Assembly: GCA_903834845.1 (NCBI GenBank) | Contig: CAILKW010000029.1 | Coordinates: 1-59,380, forward strand | DNA: 59,380 nucleotides | Reading direction: 5' to 3' | Source of the DNA: an uncultured Bacteroidia bacterium | Lineage (GTDB): Bacteria; Bacteroidota; Bacteroidia; Bacteroidales; Prolixibacteraceae | In this document: piece after piece, positions 26,801 to 35,563 of the stretch | Numbering within the stretch: position 1 is the stretch's first letter | How the letters are laid out: the number at the start of each line of letters is the position of its first letter | Program-made: the position numbers and the translations under genes | Notes under the pieces: model-generated | Seen by the model: only the letters and a program-made list of their open reading frames with translations | The model's database searches: none | What the model was told of the DNA's origin: nothing

Positions 26801-27370
26801 GATGCCGGCGATTACGGTAACGATAAGATGATTATTCCAAATAAATCGCCTGAGCCAAAAATCATGGGAGGATTACATTCAACAATTCGTTACAAAGACT
26901 TCTCATTAAGAGTACAATCATCATTTGCCTTTGGTCATTATATTTTCAATACCACTCTTCAGGAACAGCTTACAAAATATGACGATCATGCTTTCTTCCT
27001 TGACGCCCTTTACCAAACTGATGACAGCAAATTCTGGTCGAAACCAGGAGATGGATCATACTATCCAATGCGCTTTATTTCTTATGCCGATGGAGGTTCT
27101 GTTCGTGCATTCAGAAGGTCATCCATGTTTCTTGAAAAAGGAGACTACTGGAGTATCGATAATGTTACGCTCTCATACAACTTGCCAAAGAAATTATTGT
27201 CGAGCATAAAATTACGTGGATTAAACCTTTACGGAACAGCACAAAATGTTTTTATGTGGAAAGCTTCAGGAGTACTCGATCCTCGCACAGTGTCGAAAAC
27301 AGGATACTATAGCGGAGATGGGTATCCAATCTCACGCAGTTTTATTTTTGGGTTAAGATTACAATTCTAA
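23831..27370 (+). CDS. SusC/RagA TonB-dependent transporter with STN domain
   Basis: In this 1179-residue outer membrane protein the signal peptide follows a 22-residue charged N-terminal extension (MKLTLILLIGFMMTVSA at 22-38). An STN domain occupies about residues 46-119 (LDIQLSNTTIKGLFGYIEQN, then VAYDVYERQIVIRK). A carboxypeptidase-regulatory-like domain follows at about 134-210, then the TonB-box-like VDEVVIVGY, the plug (VSKIDMKALENNPTASL, ILKDAAATAIYGSRGANGVV) and the beta-barrel ending in SFIFGLRLQF. It forms the import pore of a SusCD complex. The STN domain should contact the FecR encoded 92 bases upstream. SusD follows after 12 bases. Confidence 0.95.
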   Translation: MLKKWLIGFPYQGSQNKIWKIMKLTLILLIGFMMTVSANSYSQKTRLDIQLSNTTIKGLFGYIEQNSEFVFLYRSEDLNTSKKLSIDIKNATIFQILDQVLKDEKVAYDVYERQIVIRKSTESAVTAQQPEKKEISGKVSDSKDQPIPGVTVLAKGTTIGITTNLDGKYRFFVPSDTKIISFSFVGLKTQEIEINGNNIINIKMFEETIGVDEVVIVGYIRQNRRDLSSSVSKIDMKALENNPTASLISLLVGQAAGVQSVIRSGAPGISGGGLVIRGNTSLSASDGIDGISNPLYIVDGIPMSLQDLAGFDVSQNDFLSTLNPNEIKSIDILKDAAATAIYGSRGANGVVIISTKRGISGETRFSSSVSYGSILAPEKMKVFIGEAERQEKLRLYDQTLTTFFGDKAWIDVRNGLEVMGYFLPSVLTDKYNPAFNNAYDFQKLFYQTGNTQNIDLSMDGGTEKSSYRIGLSHYNEKGVLVGYGFKRTTLNASLVNDVNKFIHNDFSLRYSYLDRQGGLNSYMKAMPTSPTNLPSSLYYRTPEELSRMSGQLGDAYNKNRSHSLSLSDALRFKITKDLSLDNQASVSLNFGSNDYFIPSTARADNKSFGQSQSSVNSTFNANSVLTYNKTFKYHRVTVLAGTEINSDDQQMSWIQADNGTSDYLKVIQGFQKENIDGYSNIVKTNMLSYFGSLNYGYKENKYQFEGVVRRDASSRFGANNKWATFPSAKVHWVFSKEPWLKGCSTWLDFGKIRVSYGNSGSIAGDPLLQYNSLISTNNIGAGMNDIYRNKMDVKTYGGQTVVISDFNRVSNKGLSWSKSSEINYGIDLELFKKRLFVTGDVYSKYISGLVYTSTLPQNVGFTSIQSNLVDMINSGFELNLTGYIFPRTSDFQWEWTLNLSKNNSKIAKLGNGGRDYINGDYAFVVGRPAFQYYTYEYTGALDSFDDLEVNPVTGKPMSYLWGDAGLALGLQGRIFPGMPLFTDVNGDFQIDAGDYGNDKMIIPNKSPEPKIMGGLHSTIRYKDFSLRVQSSFAFGHYIFNTTLQEQLTKYDDHAFFLDALYQTDDSKFWSKPGDGSYYPMRFISYADGGSVRAFRRSSMFLEKGDYWSIDNVTLSYNLPKKLLSSIKLRGLNLYGTAQNVFMWKASGVLDPRTVSKTGYYSGDGYPISRSFIFGLRLQF

Positions 27371-27382
27371 TACATTTTTTTT

Positions 27383-28993
27383 ATGAAAAAGATATTTATA
27401 ATCCTGCTACTTTTACCTTTGTTAAATAGTTGCAGCTATCTATTAGAACCAGAGCAAGTAAATTTGGTGTATAACGATGTGTTTTGGAAAAATCCAAAAG
27501 ACGCGGAAACAGCACTTTTAGGAACCTATTCGTTGTACCGCGGACTTATGGCCGACGGTAACTGGTTTCATCGTGCTGATGCAACTACCGGTTTTTTCAA
27601 CAAGGGATGGCTTGGTGGGTCACCCGACCAGCTTTACCGTCCAGGTGACTTTGGCAATACCAGTACGGCAAAATCATTTGGAGCACTCGAAGGCCTCTCT
27701 GATTGGTCAAAATTTTATAAAGTTGTAGCACATGCCAATCTGGTTATCAAAAAAATTGAAGGAATGCCAGAGAATCTTTTTACGGATGATAAAAAGAATC
27801 AACTTTTAGGCGAAGGTTATTTTTTACGTGCCTTGGTTTACTTTAACATTCTCCGCAACTGGGGAAATGCACCTTACATCAGCGATGCTATTGAATCCTC
27901 GGAACAGGTTATTAACGAAGACCTGACACCTGTATTAATTGGCCGGACCAAAGACACCGAAATCGGGAAGAATGTACTGGCCGATGTAAATAAAGCCATT
28001 AGCATGTTGAAACACTCCAATCAAGCACTCACTGGATGGGGAATACGCGCCAATCGTGGTTCTGCCGAAGCTCTTGCCGGACATGTTAATCTGTGGATGA
28101 ACTTTCTGGCCAAACGCAACAATTTGCCAAGCCCGGAAAAGTATGTAACCGATGCGATTACCGCCCTTGAATCACTACAAACACAAGGGGGCTATAGTCT
28201 AATAAGTTATGATAGTCCTAATGCGATAACAAATTTATACAAAGGACAATCAAGTGAAGCTGTTTTTGAACTGAATGTTGCTTCTGACCAAAATGAATCA
28301 TATCGGATTGACCACGGAGGTGTAGTAAATTTCACCTGTAAAGTTGTACCCCTTGATGGTGACGTAACAAAAGACAGAGCAGGAAGTATCAATTTTGTGC
28401 CCATGGTTGAGAAAAATTTGATCTATCCGGAGTATAACTTTAATACCCAGAGTGGAGACATTCGCCCTAAACTATTTTTTGATGCCTGGGATTCGCCATA
28501 CAACGGTCCGTTTAGTGATGTAAGTCAAACTGAAAGAGATCGGAATCTGGTTACCTGGTTGAAAAAATACGCGATCATGACTGTTGACCCTGCGCATACG
28601 TGGAACGAATACATTCCTTACTTTGCCGAAGCCAATATTCCGGTATTTAGATACACCGACGCTTATCTGTTATTGGCCGAAGCCTATGTAAAAGCCAACC
28701 AGTCTGCAAAAGCCAAAGTTATAGTCGATGCAATCCGATCACGGGCCGGTCTGACTCCATTTACCGGAAGCGATTTATTAAAGGAAGTACTTCAACAACG
28801 TTCAGGTGAACTTATCGGCGAAGGACAAATCTATTATGATTTTGTTCGAAATAATTATTTCCCCAACCCGCAAACCATGGACAACTCGCGCTATTTGCAA
28901 CAGGGTTATTATTGGCCGGTATCTGCATCGATACTTGTTTCCAATAAACTTATTTCACAAACTCCTTATTGGAATGGTAAAACAACCTGGTAA
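27383..28993 (+). CDS. SusD/RagB-family glycan-binding lipoprotein
   Basis: The 536-residue lipoprotein has the lipobox LLNSC (Cys about residue 17). It has the SusD features YNDVFWKNPKDAETALLGTY near the N-terminus, GEGYFLRALVYFNILRNWG (TPR-like region) and FRYTDAYLLLAEAYVKANQS towards the C-terminus. It would cap the SusC pore encoded 12 bases upstream and bind the oligosaccharide. Ligand preference cannot be read from sequence alone. Confidence 0.95.
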   Translation: MKKIFIILLLLPLLNSCSYLLEPEQVNLVYNDVFWKNPKDAETALLGTYSLYRGLMADGNWFHRADATTGFFNKGWLGGSPDQLYRPGDFGNTSTAKSFGALEGLSDWSKFYKVVAHANLVIKKIEGMPENLFTDDKKNQLLGEGYFLRALVYFNILRNWGNAPYISDAIESSEQVINEDLTPVLIGRTKDTEIGKNVLADVNKAISMLKHSNQALTGWGIRANRGSAEALAGHVNLWMNFLAKRNNLPSPEKYVTDAITALESLQTQGGYSLISYDSPNAITNLYKGQSSEAVFELNVASDQNESYRIDHGGVVNFTCKVVPLDGDVTKDRAGSINFVPMVEKNLIYPEYNFNTQSGDIRPKLFFDAWDSPYNGPFSDVSQTERDRNLVTWLKKYAIMTVDPAHTWNEYIPYFAEANIPVFRYTDAYLLLAEAYVKANQSAKAKVIVDAIRSRAGLTPFTGSDLLKEVLQQRSGELIGEGQIYYDFVRNNYFPNPQTMDNSRYLQQGYYWPVSASILVSNKLISQTPYWNGKTTW

Positions 28994-29009
28994 TTAAAAC
29001 AATAAAAAT

Positions 29010-29789
29010 ATGAAAAAGTATATTTATAAAAGTCTTCTGGTTATATCACTGGCAAGTTTATCCATCTCATGCAGCAAAGATTACATCAGTGGTGGCGAAA
29101 TAAACCCAACAAAAAAATTGGATATAACCACCTTCGATTTGCTAAGTAAAATGGAAGAAACCAAAACCGTTGCAACTCTATTCGAAAAAGCAGGATTAAA
29201 AGATGTTGTTAATGGAGATGTAACTATAATTTCGCCCAACCAGTGGTCGGTTAACCGGTATTTACGCCGCCGATATAATCAGGTATTGCGTTCAAATCCG
29301 GCAGCCGCTCCTATTACTATTAACGACATATCGGCAGATGAGTTAAAACAAATGGGTATGTATATTTTACCCGGTAAATTGTGGAGCCAAACTATCCCTG
29401 AAGAAGGTAAATACGTAAAGACCTACAATGGAGCCGATGTTTACATTTCGGTTGATAGAACCAACACTGATCCTGGAGCAGCTTGGGATGGGGGTGGAAG
29501 TCCGGGTGCTGGATACCAATATTCAAACTTCATGGCTCAAAATCCTAAGATTGTGCATGTACTCTTTAAAAGAGGAGTAAATTGGGAAAAAACGATTTTG
29601 GAACGTAGTGCACTAGTCAATACCTACAACAATCCTGAATGTGACCAGATGTACCGCATGTATGTTTCCGACATTCAAACGTCTAATGGAATTGTTCATG
29701 TGTTGTATCAGGGTGACAGTGGTGGTAGCGAGCACACGTTCTACCACACCTTATTCTTTTTTGGGCAAACAACCGATGATAAATTATAA
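29010..29789 (+). CDS. Fasciclin (FAS1)-like surface lipoprotein
   Basis: The 259-residue lipoprotein has a signal peptide and lipobox LSISC (Cys about residue 21). The segment DITTFDLLSKMEETKTVATLFEKAGLKD, followed by VNGDVTIISPNQWSVNRYL, matches the start of a FAS1 domain (the usual form is TIFAPTDEAF). It follows SusD by 16 bases and precedes the DUF5007-like gene by 17 bases, so it belongs to the SusCD operon. It takes the place of SusE/SusF-type accessory binding proteins. A role in glycan binding or adhesion at the surface is inferred. Confidence 0.65.
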   Translation: MKKYIYKSLLVISLASLSISCSKDYISGGEINPTKKLDITTFDLLSKMEETKTVATLFEKAGLKDVVNGDVTIISPNQWSVNRYLRRRYNQVLRSNPAAAPITINDISADELKQMGMYILPGKLWSQTIPEEGKYVKTYNGADVYISVDRTNTDPGAAWDGGGSPGAGYQYSNFMAQNPKIVHVLFKRGVNWEKTILERSALVNTYNNPECDQMYRMYVSDIQTSNGIVHVLYQGDSGGSEHTFYHTLFFFGQTTDDKL

Positions 29790-29806
29790 TTTTAAAACTC
29801 TCAAAG

Positions 29807-30916
29807 ATGAACAAATTTATTTGCTTCCTATTTATAATCATATTTTTCGTGTCATGCTTTAAAGATCCTGAAAATGTTGGGTTTTTAAGCGATGATATCT
29901 ATTTAAAAGGGGCCGACACTATGATGGTTTCCATCGGCGGAAAAGGTGAAACCAATTATGCTTGGCTCGATGGATCTTCACAACCCTGTACCTTCAGCAT
30001 CGATAACATCAGAGATAAAGATGGAAAACGTTCGGAACAATTCTTCCAAACATACCCCTATCGCACCTGGATTAAACCTTATGATTTCCTTAAGGACAAA
30101 ACCGTTGAGTCAGTGATGGCAAAATTGTCGGATAAAATATTGCCTTGTTTCTGGATTAATCCGGTAAATGGACTGATCCAATATACGGAGACAACTTCAG
30201 CATTAAAGAACCCAGACGATGTTTTCAATGTCGATGTGAAAGTTGAAAACTCCGTAGGATCGAAAATTTATAAAGATTATACCATCTTAAAATTAACTTC
30301 CACCAAAAGGGCTTATACCATTGATGAGTTGATTAACGGAATTTCGGTTGTTAAAGGAGGGGCCAACAACTTTGTGTTGTATGATCAGATAAACAGTGCC
30401 CAACCCGATTTTATTGCACGTCGTAAAAACATTTATGACGACAATGGGAAAGAGTTTGCACGAATTCACAAAATTTCTGATGAACCTAGAATCGGAATTA
30501 AGGTTATTTTTAAACTAACCGACACTAAAGGGAAATTGTTTGACCCAACCAAATATGACGGGTATGGTTCTGGAACGTATAGTTATATTGATCAGTCGAT
30601 TAACCGGCAGAACACTGCTGACGGAATGGTGGTTGAATTTCCGACAACCCCATGGCCTGTTGATGTAAATTTCAGATCGTACATGAAAGGCCCGACTGCA
30701 AACGATTTTACTACATTTGACATAACAAGTCTATATGCCGATGTTAAGGCGGGAAGAGTTCCGAGTCTGGTAACATTAGCTGCTTGGCCTGCCAACAACT
30801 GGTCAGATGCTACCGCATGGTTTGTACGTATCCGCTCTATCATTACATTCTACGAAAGTGGTACATGGGAAATCACATGTAAGATACCTTATACTTATAT
30901 TGACAAGAAATTTTAA
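29807..30916 (+). CDS. Surface lipoprotein, DUF5007-like
   Basis: The 369-residue lipoprotein has lipobox FFVSC (Cys about residue 17), followed by the motif PENVGFLSDDIYLKG. From memory this resembles Bacteroidota DUF5007 proteins found behind SusCD pairs; a profile search would settle it. The rest is beta-rich, with a cadherin-like middle part (VFNVDVKVENSVGSKIYKDY). It is the last gene before the terminator at 30927-30962. It probably acts as an accessory component of the SusCD complex. Confidence 0.6.
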   Translation: MNKFICFLFIIIFFVSCFKDPENVGFLSDDIYLKGADTMMVSIGGKGETNYAWLDGSSQPCTFSIDNIRDKDGKRSEQFFQTYPYRTWIKPYDFLKDKTVESVMAKLSDKILPCFWINPVNGLIQYTETTSALKNPDDVFNVDVKVENSVGSKIYKDYTILKLTSTKRAYTIDELINGISVVKGGANNFVLYDQINSAQPDFIARRKNIYDDNGKEFARIHKISDEPRIGIKVIFKLTDTKGKLFDPTKYDGYGSGTYSYIDQSINRQNTADGMVVEFPTTPWPVDVNFRSYMKGPTANDFTTFDITSLYADVKAGRVPSLVTLAAWPANNWSDATAWFVRIRSIITFYESGTWEITCKIPYTYIDKKF

Positions 30917-30926
30917 TCAGCTTATC

Positions 30927-30962
30927 AGGAAGGTGTCTGAAATTAGGGCACCTTCCTTTTTT
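30927..30962 (+). terminator. Rho-independent terminator after the SusCD lipoprotein operon
   Basis: AGGAAGGTG (30927-30935) pairs exactly with CACCTTCCT (30949-30957), followed by six T residues. The next gene starts only 13 bases later, so partial read-through would set the ratio between surface complex and enzymes. Confidence 0.85.
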
Positions 30963-30975
30963 ACAATAGGAAAAT

Positions 30976-32025
30976 ATGTTGAAAATAAAAGCAATAGCAT
31001 TGCTTGGGTTATTCTTTTTAGCCCTATCTTGCAAACAGGAGGTCGAAGCCAAAGCCGATGGAAAAGTTATACCTAAAGTTGTGAAAGTAACCGTTGTCAT
31101 TCAGGATCCCATGATAAACGGGAAACGGATGCACGAAACCTTTGGATGGAGCGACCCTTGGCTTCTCACAAAAAATTATGAACTTGCACTGGAAGAAATC
31201 AGTCATGGAGTTATTGATTATCAAATAGTAAACACTATTGATGCACTAGATTACTTTACTATTTTAAAAAAGTCAGGCGAAAAACTCACCGAAAGCCGGA
31301 TAGTCTCATTGCTTCAGGAACCAGGATGGAAAACATTAAGAGCTGAAAATACTACCTTTGACTATAAAGCTTTTGTGGAATTCTATGGATTTGACAAAAA
31401 ACGTGATGCCGGTGAAATTCATGAGGTTTGGTTGTGGTCTTTTCCGTATGGCGGACTCTGGGAGTCGAACATGATGGGTAAAGATGCCTTCTGGATCAAC
31501 TCGCAACCAACGGAGGATGTCAATTGCAAAGAACTTCTTTGTGTAATGGGCTTAAATTTTGAACGCGATCTGGCTTGCGCATTGGAAGCTTATGGACATC
31601 GGTTTGAGTCTGTAATGGGCAAAATATATGGCAATTGGGATTATTACAACAAAGACAAGAAAGATAGGCTGACAAATTGGGAAAGATATGCTGCTTACGG
31701 TCAAAAGTATTACAAATTCAACGCAGGAACAGCACATATCGGCAACATTCATTTCCCACCCAATGGAGTTAAGGATTACGATTGGAACAACCAATCAAAG
31801 GTTAAGACTTTTGCTGATACCTGGATGAACTATCCCAACATTATAGATGAGAATGCACGAGAAATAGATTGTTCTGAATGGGGATGTTCGCACATTGGCT
31901 ATATGAAATGGTGGTTCACGCACATACCTCACTACGAAGGCATTAACCCAAAGGATAAAAAACTGAATAATTGGTGGCGTTACGTAGTAGATTATAACGA
32001 GGCGATTCGATTGGAAAAACAGTAA
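30976..32025 (+). CDS. Exported lipoprotein of unknown family within the glycan locus
   Basis: The 349-residue protein has a lipoprotein signal (LLGLFFLALSC, Cys about residue 19). I do not recognise a named domain. Distinctive segments are EIHEVWLWSFPYGGLWESNM, CVMGLNFERDLACALEAYGH, GNIHFPPNG and DCSEWGCSHIGYMKWWFTHI, rich in Trp, His and Glu. Similar wording (VDEVW...G.WES; H.PPN) is, as I recall, seen in secreted bacterial proteins of no known role. The conserved-looking His/Glu/Cys residues would suit a metal-dependent hydrolase or a carbohydrate-binding enzyme, which is speculation. It starts right behind a terminator and is followed after 44 bases by a GH172 gene. Confidence 0.7.
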   Translation: MLKIKAIALLGLFFLALSCKQEVEAKADGKVIPKVVKVTVVIQDPMINGKRMHETFGWSDPWLLTKNYELALEEISHGVIDYQIVNTIDALDYFTILKKSGEKLTESRIVSLLQEPGWKTLRAENTTFDYKAFVEFYGFDKKRDAGEIHEVWLWSFPYGGLWESNMMGKDAFWINSQPTEDVNCKELLCVMGLNFERDLACALEAYGHRFESVMGKIYGNWDYYNKDKKDRLTNWERYAAYGQKYYKFNAGTAHIGNIHFPPNGVKDYDWNNQSKVKTFADTWMNYPNIIDENAREIDCSEWGCSHIGYMKWWFTHIPHYEGINPKDKKLNNWWRYVVDYNEAIRLEKQ

Positions 32026-32069
32026 ATATTTTCTTTAAATTCAATAAACAACCCCAATACTTCAACGAG

Positions 32070-33230
32070 ATGAACAGAAAAATTTTCATGGCAACCCTTT
32101 TTATTTTTTCGATTTTTGTTGGTTTTGCACAATCAAAATTCAGCGGATTAGACATGAACTTGGGAAATCTATACCGCACATCAGATGCAAAAACCCGTTC
32201 CATCAGTCCGGAGAATTTTACCGGAGAGAAGGGCAAAGGAGGAATGGCCAATCCTGCCGACAAGAACAAACCCAATGTTGCCAACGCCTCCGGTTCGGCT
32301 CGTGACCTTGGTCAAGGCTGGAAAATTAACCCTTTTGTCACTATTAAATCCGGGCAAACTTTCACACTGGCTGAAATAGAAGAACCCGGAGCCATTCAGC
32401 ATATCTGGATGACTCCTACCGGAAACTGGCGGTTCTCGATCCTTCGCATCTATTGGGATGATGAAAAAGAACCTTCGGTGGAGTGTCCCGTCGGAGACTT
32501 CTTTGGCCAGGGTTGGAACAGCTACGCGCAGTTAACCTCTCTTCCGGTGTGTGTCAATCCGGGAAGTGCTTTCAACTGTTACTGGACGATGCCTTTCCGC
32601 AAAAAATGCAGGATCACCATGGAAAATATCAACGACAAGGATCCGATGACTCTCTACTACCAGATAGACTATACGCTGACCGAAATACCCTCGGATGCAG
32701 CCTATTTCCATGCCCAGTTTCGTCGGAACAATCCGGTAGAATCATCGGTCTATACCATTGTTGATGGGATCAAAGGCAAAGGGCAGTTTGTCGGACTCTA
32801 CATGGCCTGGGGCGTCACCAACAATGGCTGGTGGGGAGAGGGCGAAATAAAGTTTTACCTCGATGGCGACACGCAATTCCCTACCATTTGCGGCACTGGT
32901 GCCGAAGACTATTTCTGTGGATCGTACGGTTTTGACCGCGATGGAAAATATAAAGAATTTTCTACCCCCTATGCCGGTCTGCATCAGGTAATCCGGCCAA
33001 GCGGCGATTACAACGTGATGATGAGGTTCGGTCTTTACCGCTGGCACATCATGGATCCAATTCGTTTCGATAAAGACCTGAAAATAACCATTCAGGACCT
33101 GGGATGGCATCATGGTGGACGTTACCTGGAACAGCATTCGGACATTGCTTCCACCTGCTTCTGGTATCAGACCGACCCACATACATCCTTTCCTAAACTA
33201 CCAGGATGGAGAGAGCTGGAGGTAAATTAG
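32070..33230 (+). CDS. GH172 (DUF2961) glycoside hydrolase, short form
   Basis: The 386-residue secreted protein has signal peptide FIFSIFVGFAQS. DUF2961 features are PGAIQHIWMTPTGNWRFSIL, VECPVGDFFGQGW, FNCYWTMPFRKKCRI and WWGEGEIKFYLDGD...GTGAEDYFCGSYGF. The Glu residues of GEGE and of GTGAED are the likely catalytic pair by analogy with characterised GH172 enzymes. GH172 includes alpha-D-fructofuranosidase/difructose-dianhydride-forming enzymes and D-arabinofuranosidases. Its length is typical of the single-domain form, which assembles by domain swapping into hexamers. It is one of two GH172 genes in tandem. The target is probably a furanoside. Confidence 0.9.
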   Translation: MNRKIFMATLFIFSIFVGFAQSKFSGLDMNLGNLYRTSDAKTRSISPENFTGEKGKGGMANPADKNKPNVANASGSARDLGQGWKINPFVTIKSGQTFTLAEIEEPGAIQHIWMTPTGNWRFSILRIYWDDEKEPSVECPVGDFFGQGWNSYAQLTSLPVCVNPGSAFNCYWTMPFRKKCRITMENINDKDPMTLYYQIDYTLTEIPSDAAYFHAQFRRNNPVESSVYTIVDGIKGKGQFVGLYMAWGVTNNGWWGEGEIKFYLDGDTQFPTICGTGAEDYFCGSYGFDRDGKYKEFSTPYAGLHQVIRPSGDYNVMMRFGLYRWHIMDPIRFDKDLKITIQDLGWHHGGRYLEQHSDIASTCFWYQTDPHTSFPKLPGWRELEVN

Positions 33231-33326
33231 CATGCTGTCATGCACTTTCGCAGAATGGACAACAACGGCGATGATCAAACTTTATTATAATTTTAAACAG
33301 TTTCGGAATTTGTTTAGCAATTATCT

Positions 33327-33367
33327 ACTGAGATTTATGTACATTTATTGATCTCAGTAACTTTTTT
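33327..33367 (+). terminator. Candidate terminator between the two GH172 genes
   Basis: ACTGAGAT (33327-33334) pairs exactly with ATCTCAGT (33351-33358) across a 16-base loop, with CTTTTTT following. The stem is AT-rich and the loop long, so termination would be weak. Confidence 0.4.
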
Positions 33368-33387
33368 CGAACAAAAAACTTAATCCA

Positions 33388-35481
33388 ATGAGATTCAATA
33401 CGATTCTTTTTGTCATCACAATTTTACTGTTTTGTTCGTGTACAAAAACACCAGTAATTACAACTGAAAGTCTATTGCGCGAAATGGTCAATCGCGAAGC
33501 ATTGGCTCGATTCCCTGACCCATCGTTTTATTTAAGGCAGTTCAGCAGTTACGATAGGGCGACAACCAAGCCTGGAGATCCGTCATGGTTTGCGAATGCG
33601 GATCGGACGATGTTCATCAGGAAGGAAATGAATAGTGGAAGGATCGAGCAGGTAATGTTCGATGCCGATGGGCCAGGCGCAATTGTCCGTTTCTGGATGA
33701 CGTTTGCCGGAGAAAATTCAGGCCGTGGAACTTTGCGGATTTATTTCGACAATCAGGAAAATCCAACCATCCAGGGAACTGCTTTTGATGTGCTTAGCGG
33801 AAAGCTGCTCACAGGGAAACCTCTCGCCTCTTCGGTATCCGATTCTACCAAATATGAAATGCGCGGCCATAACCTGTATTTGCCCATTCCTTATTCGGCA
33901 CACTGCAAAATAACCTACGAAAGCGATAACATCAAGGATGCCGGTGCCAAAACCGGAGGAGAAGCGGTGTATTACAATATTGATTACCGCACTTATGCTT
34001 CTAATGTAAAAGTCGTCTCTTTTTCATTCAATGAATTGGCCAAAGCGTCACCGACACTTGAAAACGTGCAACAGTTGCTCGAAACCCGTGACCGTGGATT
34101 GGATATAATAGCAACGGAAACAAGTGTTGTTTCAGGCACAATACCAGCAGGAGGTTTTATCTCCAGATCGTTCACCGGGATTAAGGCAATCAGAAAGATC
34201 GTGCTGAAGTTAAATCCTTTGGCCGATCCCCAGTCACTTCGTACAACAGTTATGGAAATTCTATTTGATGGGGAACGTACTGTTTGGTGCCCGTTGGGCG
34301 ACTTTTTTGGTACCGGATATCAGTTGAGGTTTTCAAATACCTGGTATTCATCGGTTAATCCTGACGGAACAATCTGTGTATATTGGGTCATGCCTTTCAA
34401 GAAAAACGCTGAAGTCATCATCCACAATTTTGGGGTAGAAGATGTTGAGATCTTTCAAGGTGAAATCGTGACTGCTGCCTATAATTGGGATCAAAATTCA
34501 ATGCACTTCGGGACATCGTGGCATCAATTTACCCATCTTATAACGGGTAAAAAGAATGAAACTACCGGGTCGATTGAGCCTTTCGATGTGAATTACGTGG
34601 AACTTACCGGGAAGGGCACCTATGTTGGAGACGCGATAACCCTTTTTAATACGGTGTATGCCTGGTGGGGCGAAGGTGACGAAAAGATTTACGTGAACGG
34701 TGAAACTTTTCCATCCCATATCGGAACAGGATCCGAAGACTATTACGGGTATGCCTGGTGCCGCCCCGAGAAATTCGCCAATCATCCATTCATAGCCCAG
34801 CCCGATGGGAGCGGCAATTTTTGGCCCGGTTATACGGTCAATATCCGTTACCGTGGATTGGACAACATCCCATTTACTTCTTCCTTAAAATTCGATATCG
34901 AAATGTGGCACTGGGTGAGGGAAGCCACGATTAATTTTGCGCCTGTAACATTCTGGTATATATTGCCTGGCGGGAAAAGCAATATCGCTCCCGACACAGA
35001 GGGGGCAAAAGCTCGTGTTGTTCTTAAACGGAGCGATATCCTTTCACCAGAAATCACAAACGGAAAGATAGAAGGGGAAAACATGGTTTTATCCTCGGTT
35101 TCTGCGGGTGATTTCAGTTATCAGAATTCATCAGATTACGGATGGAGCAATAACTTTCAGGCTTTTTGGACCGATGGAAAAAAAGGGGATCAACTGGAAC
35201 TGACTTTTATTTCAACCGAAAGTGTTGAAACCGGGGTGATAGCAGGTTTTACTGTTGCACCAGATTATGGGGTATTCAGGATTAATTTCAATGGCAAACG
35301 GCTTCCAGAAGTGTTTGGCCTTTATAACAAAAATGTCGCATGCAAGGAAATAAACCTGGGCAAGCAATTTCTGATCAAAGGAGAAAACCGGATTCTGATC
35401 GAAATAATAAATTCGGGGCCAACTGAAGGAAAGGCATTTTTCGGCCTCGATTATCTCTCCTTCAACAATAAACTGAAATAA
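33388..35481 (+). CDS. GH172 (DUF2961) glycoside hydrolase, long form with two-part core and C-terminal module
   Basis: The 697-residue lipoprotein has lipobox LLFCSC. DUF2961 elements appear twice. An N-terminal half has GAIVRFWMTFAGENSGRGTL and LPIPYSAHCKI. A second half has WCPLGDFFGTGYQ, YWVMPFKKNAEV and the catalytic-type WWGEGDEKIYVNGE...GTGSEDYYGYAW. So the core is either a tandem or a long family variant with two jelly-roll lobes. Residues about 560-697 form an extra beta-sandwich (QLELTFISTESVETGVIAGF, then FFGLDYLSF), likely carbohydrate-binding. It lies 157 bases after the short GH172 with a weak hairpin between. Confidence 0.87.
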   Translation: MRFNTILFVITILLFCSCTKTPVITTESLLREMVNREALARFPDPSFYLRQFSSYDRATTKPGDPSWFANADRTMFIRKEMNSGRIEQVMFDADGPGAIVRFWMTFAGENSGRGTLRIYFDNQENPTIQGTAFDVLSGKLLTGKPLASSVSDSTKYEMRGHNLYLPIPYSAHCKITYESDNIKDAGAKTGGEAVYYNIDYRTYASNVKVVSFSFNELAKASPTLENVQQLLETRDRGLDIIATETSVVSGTIPAGGFISRSFTGIKAIRKIVLKLNPLADPQSLRTTVMEILFDGERTVWCPLGDFFGTGYQLRFSNTWYSSVNPDGTICVYWVMPFKKNAEVIIHNFGVEDVEIFQGEIVTAAYNWDQNSMHFGTSWHQFTHLITGKKNETTGSIEPFDVNYVELTGKGTYVGDAITLFNTVYAWWGEGDEKIYVNGETFPSHIGTGSEDYYGYAWCRPEKFANHPFIAQPDGSGNFWPGYTVNIRYRGLDNIPFTSSLKFDIEMWHWVREATINFAPVTFWYILPGGKSNIAPDTEGAKARVVLKRSDILSPEITNGKIEGENMVLSSVSAGDFSYQNSSDYGWSNNFQAFWTDGKKGDQLELTFISTESVETGVIAGFTVAPDYGVFRINFNGKRLPEVFGLYNKNVACKEINLGKQFLIKGENRILIEIINSGPTEGKAFFGLDYLSFNNKLK

Positions 35482-35563
35482 TTAGAAATAATGGAAATAT
35501 CTTGTTGTTTTTGCAAATAGCTGGTATAAAGACTATTATAACAATATTTAAAATTTTTCATCA

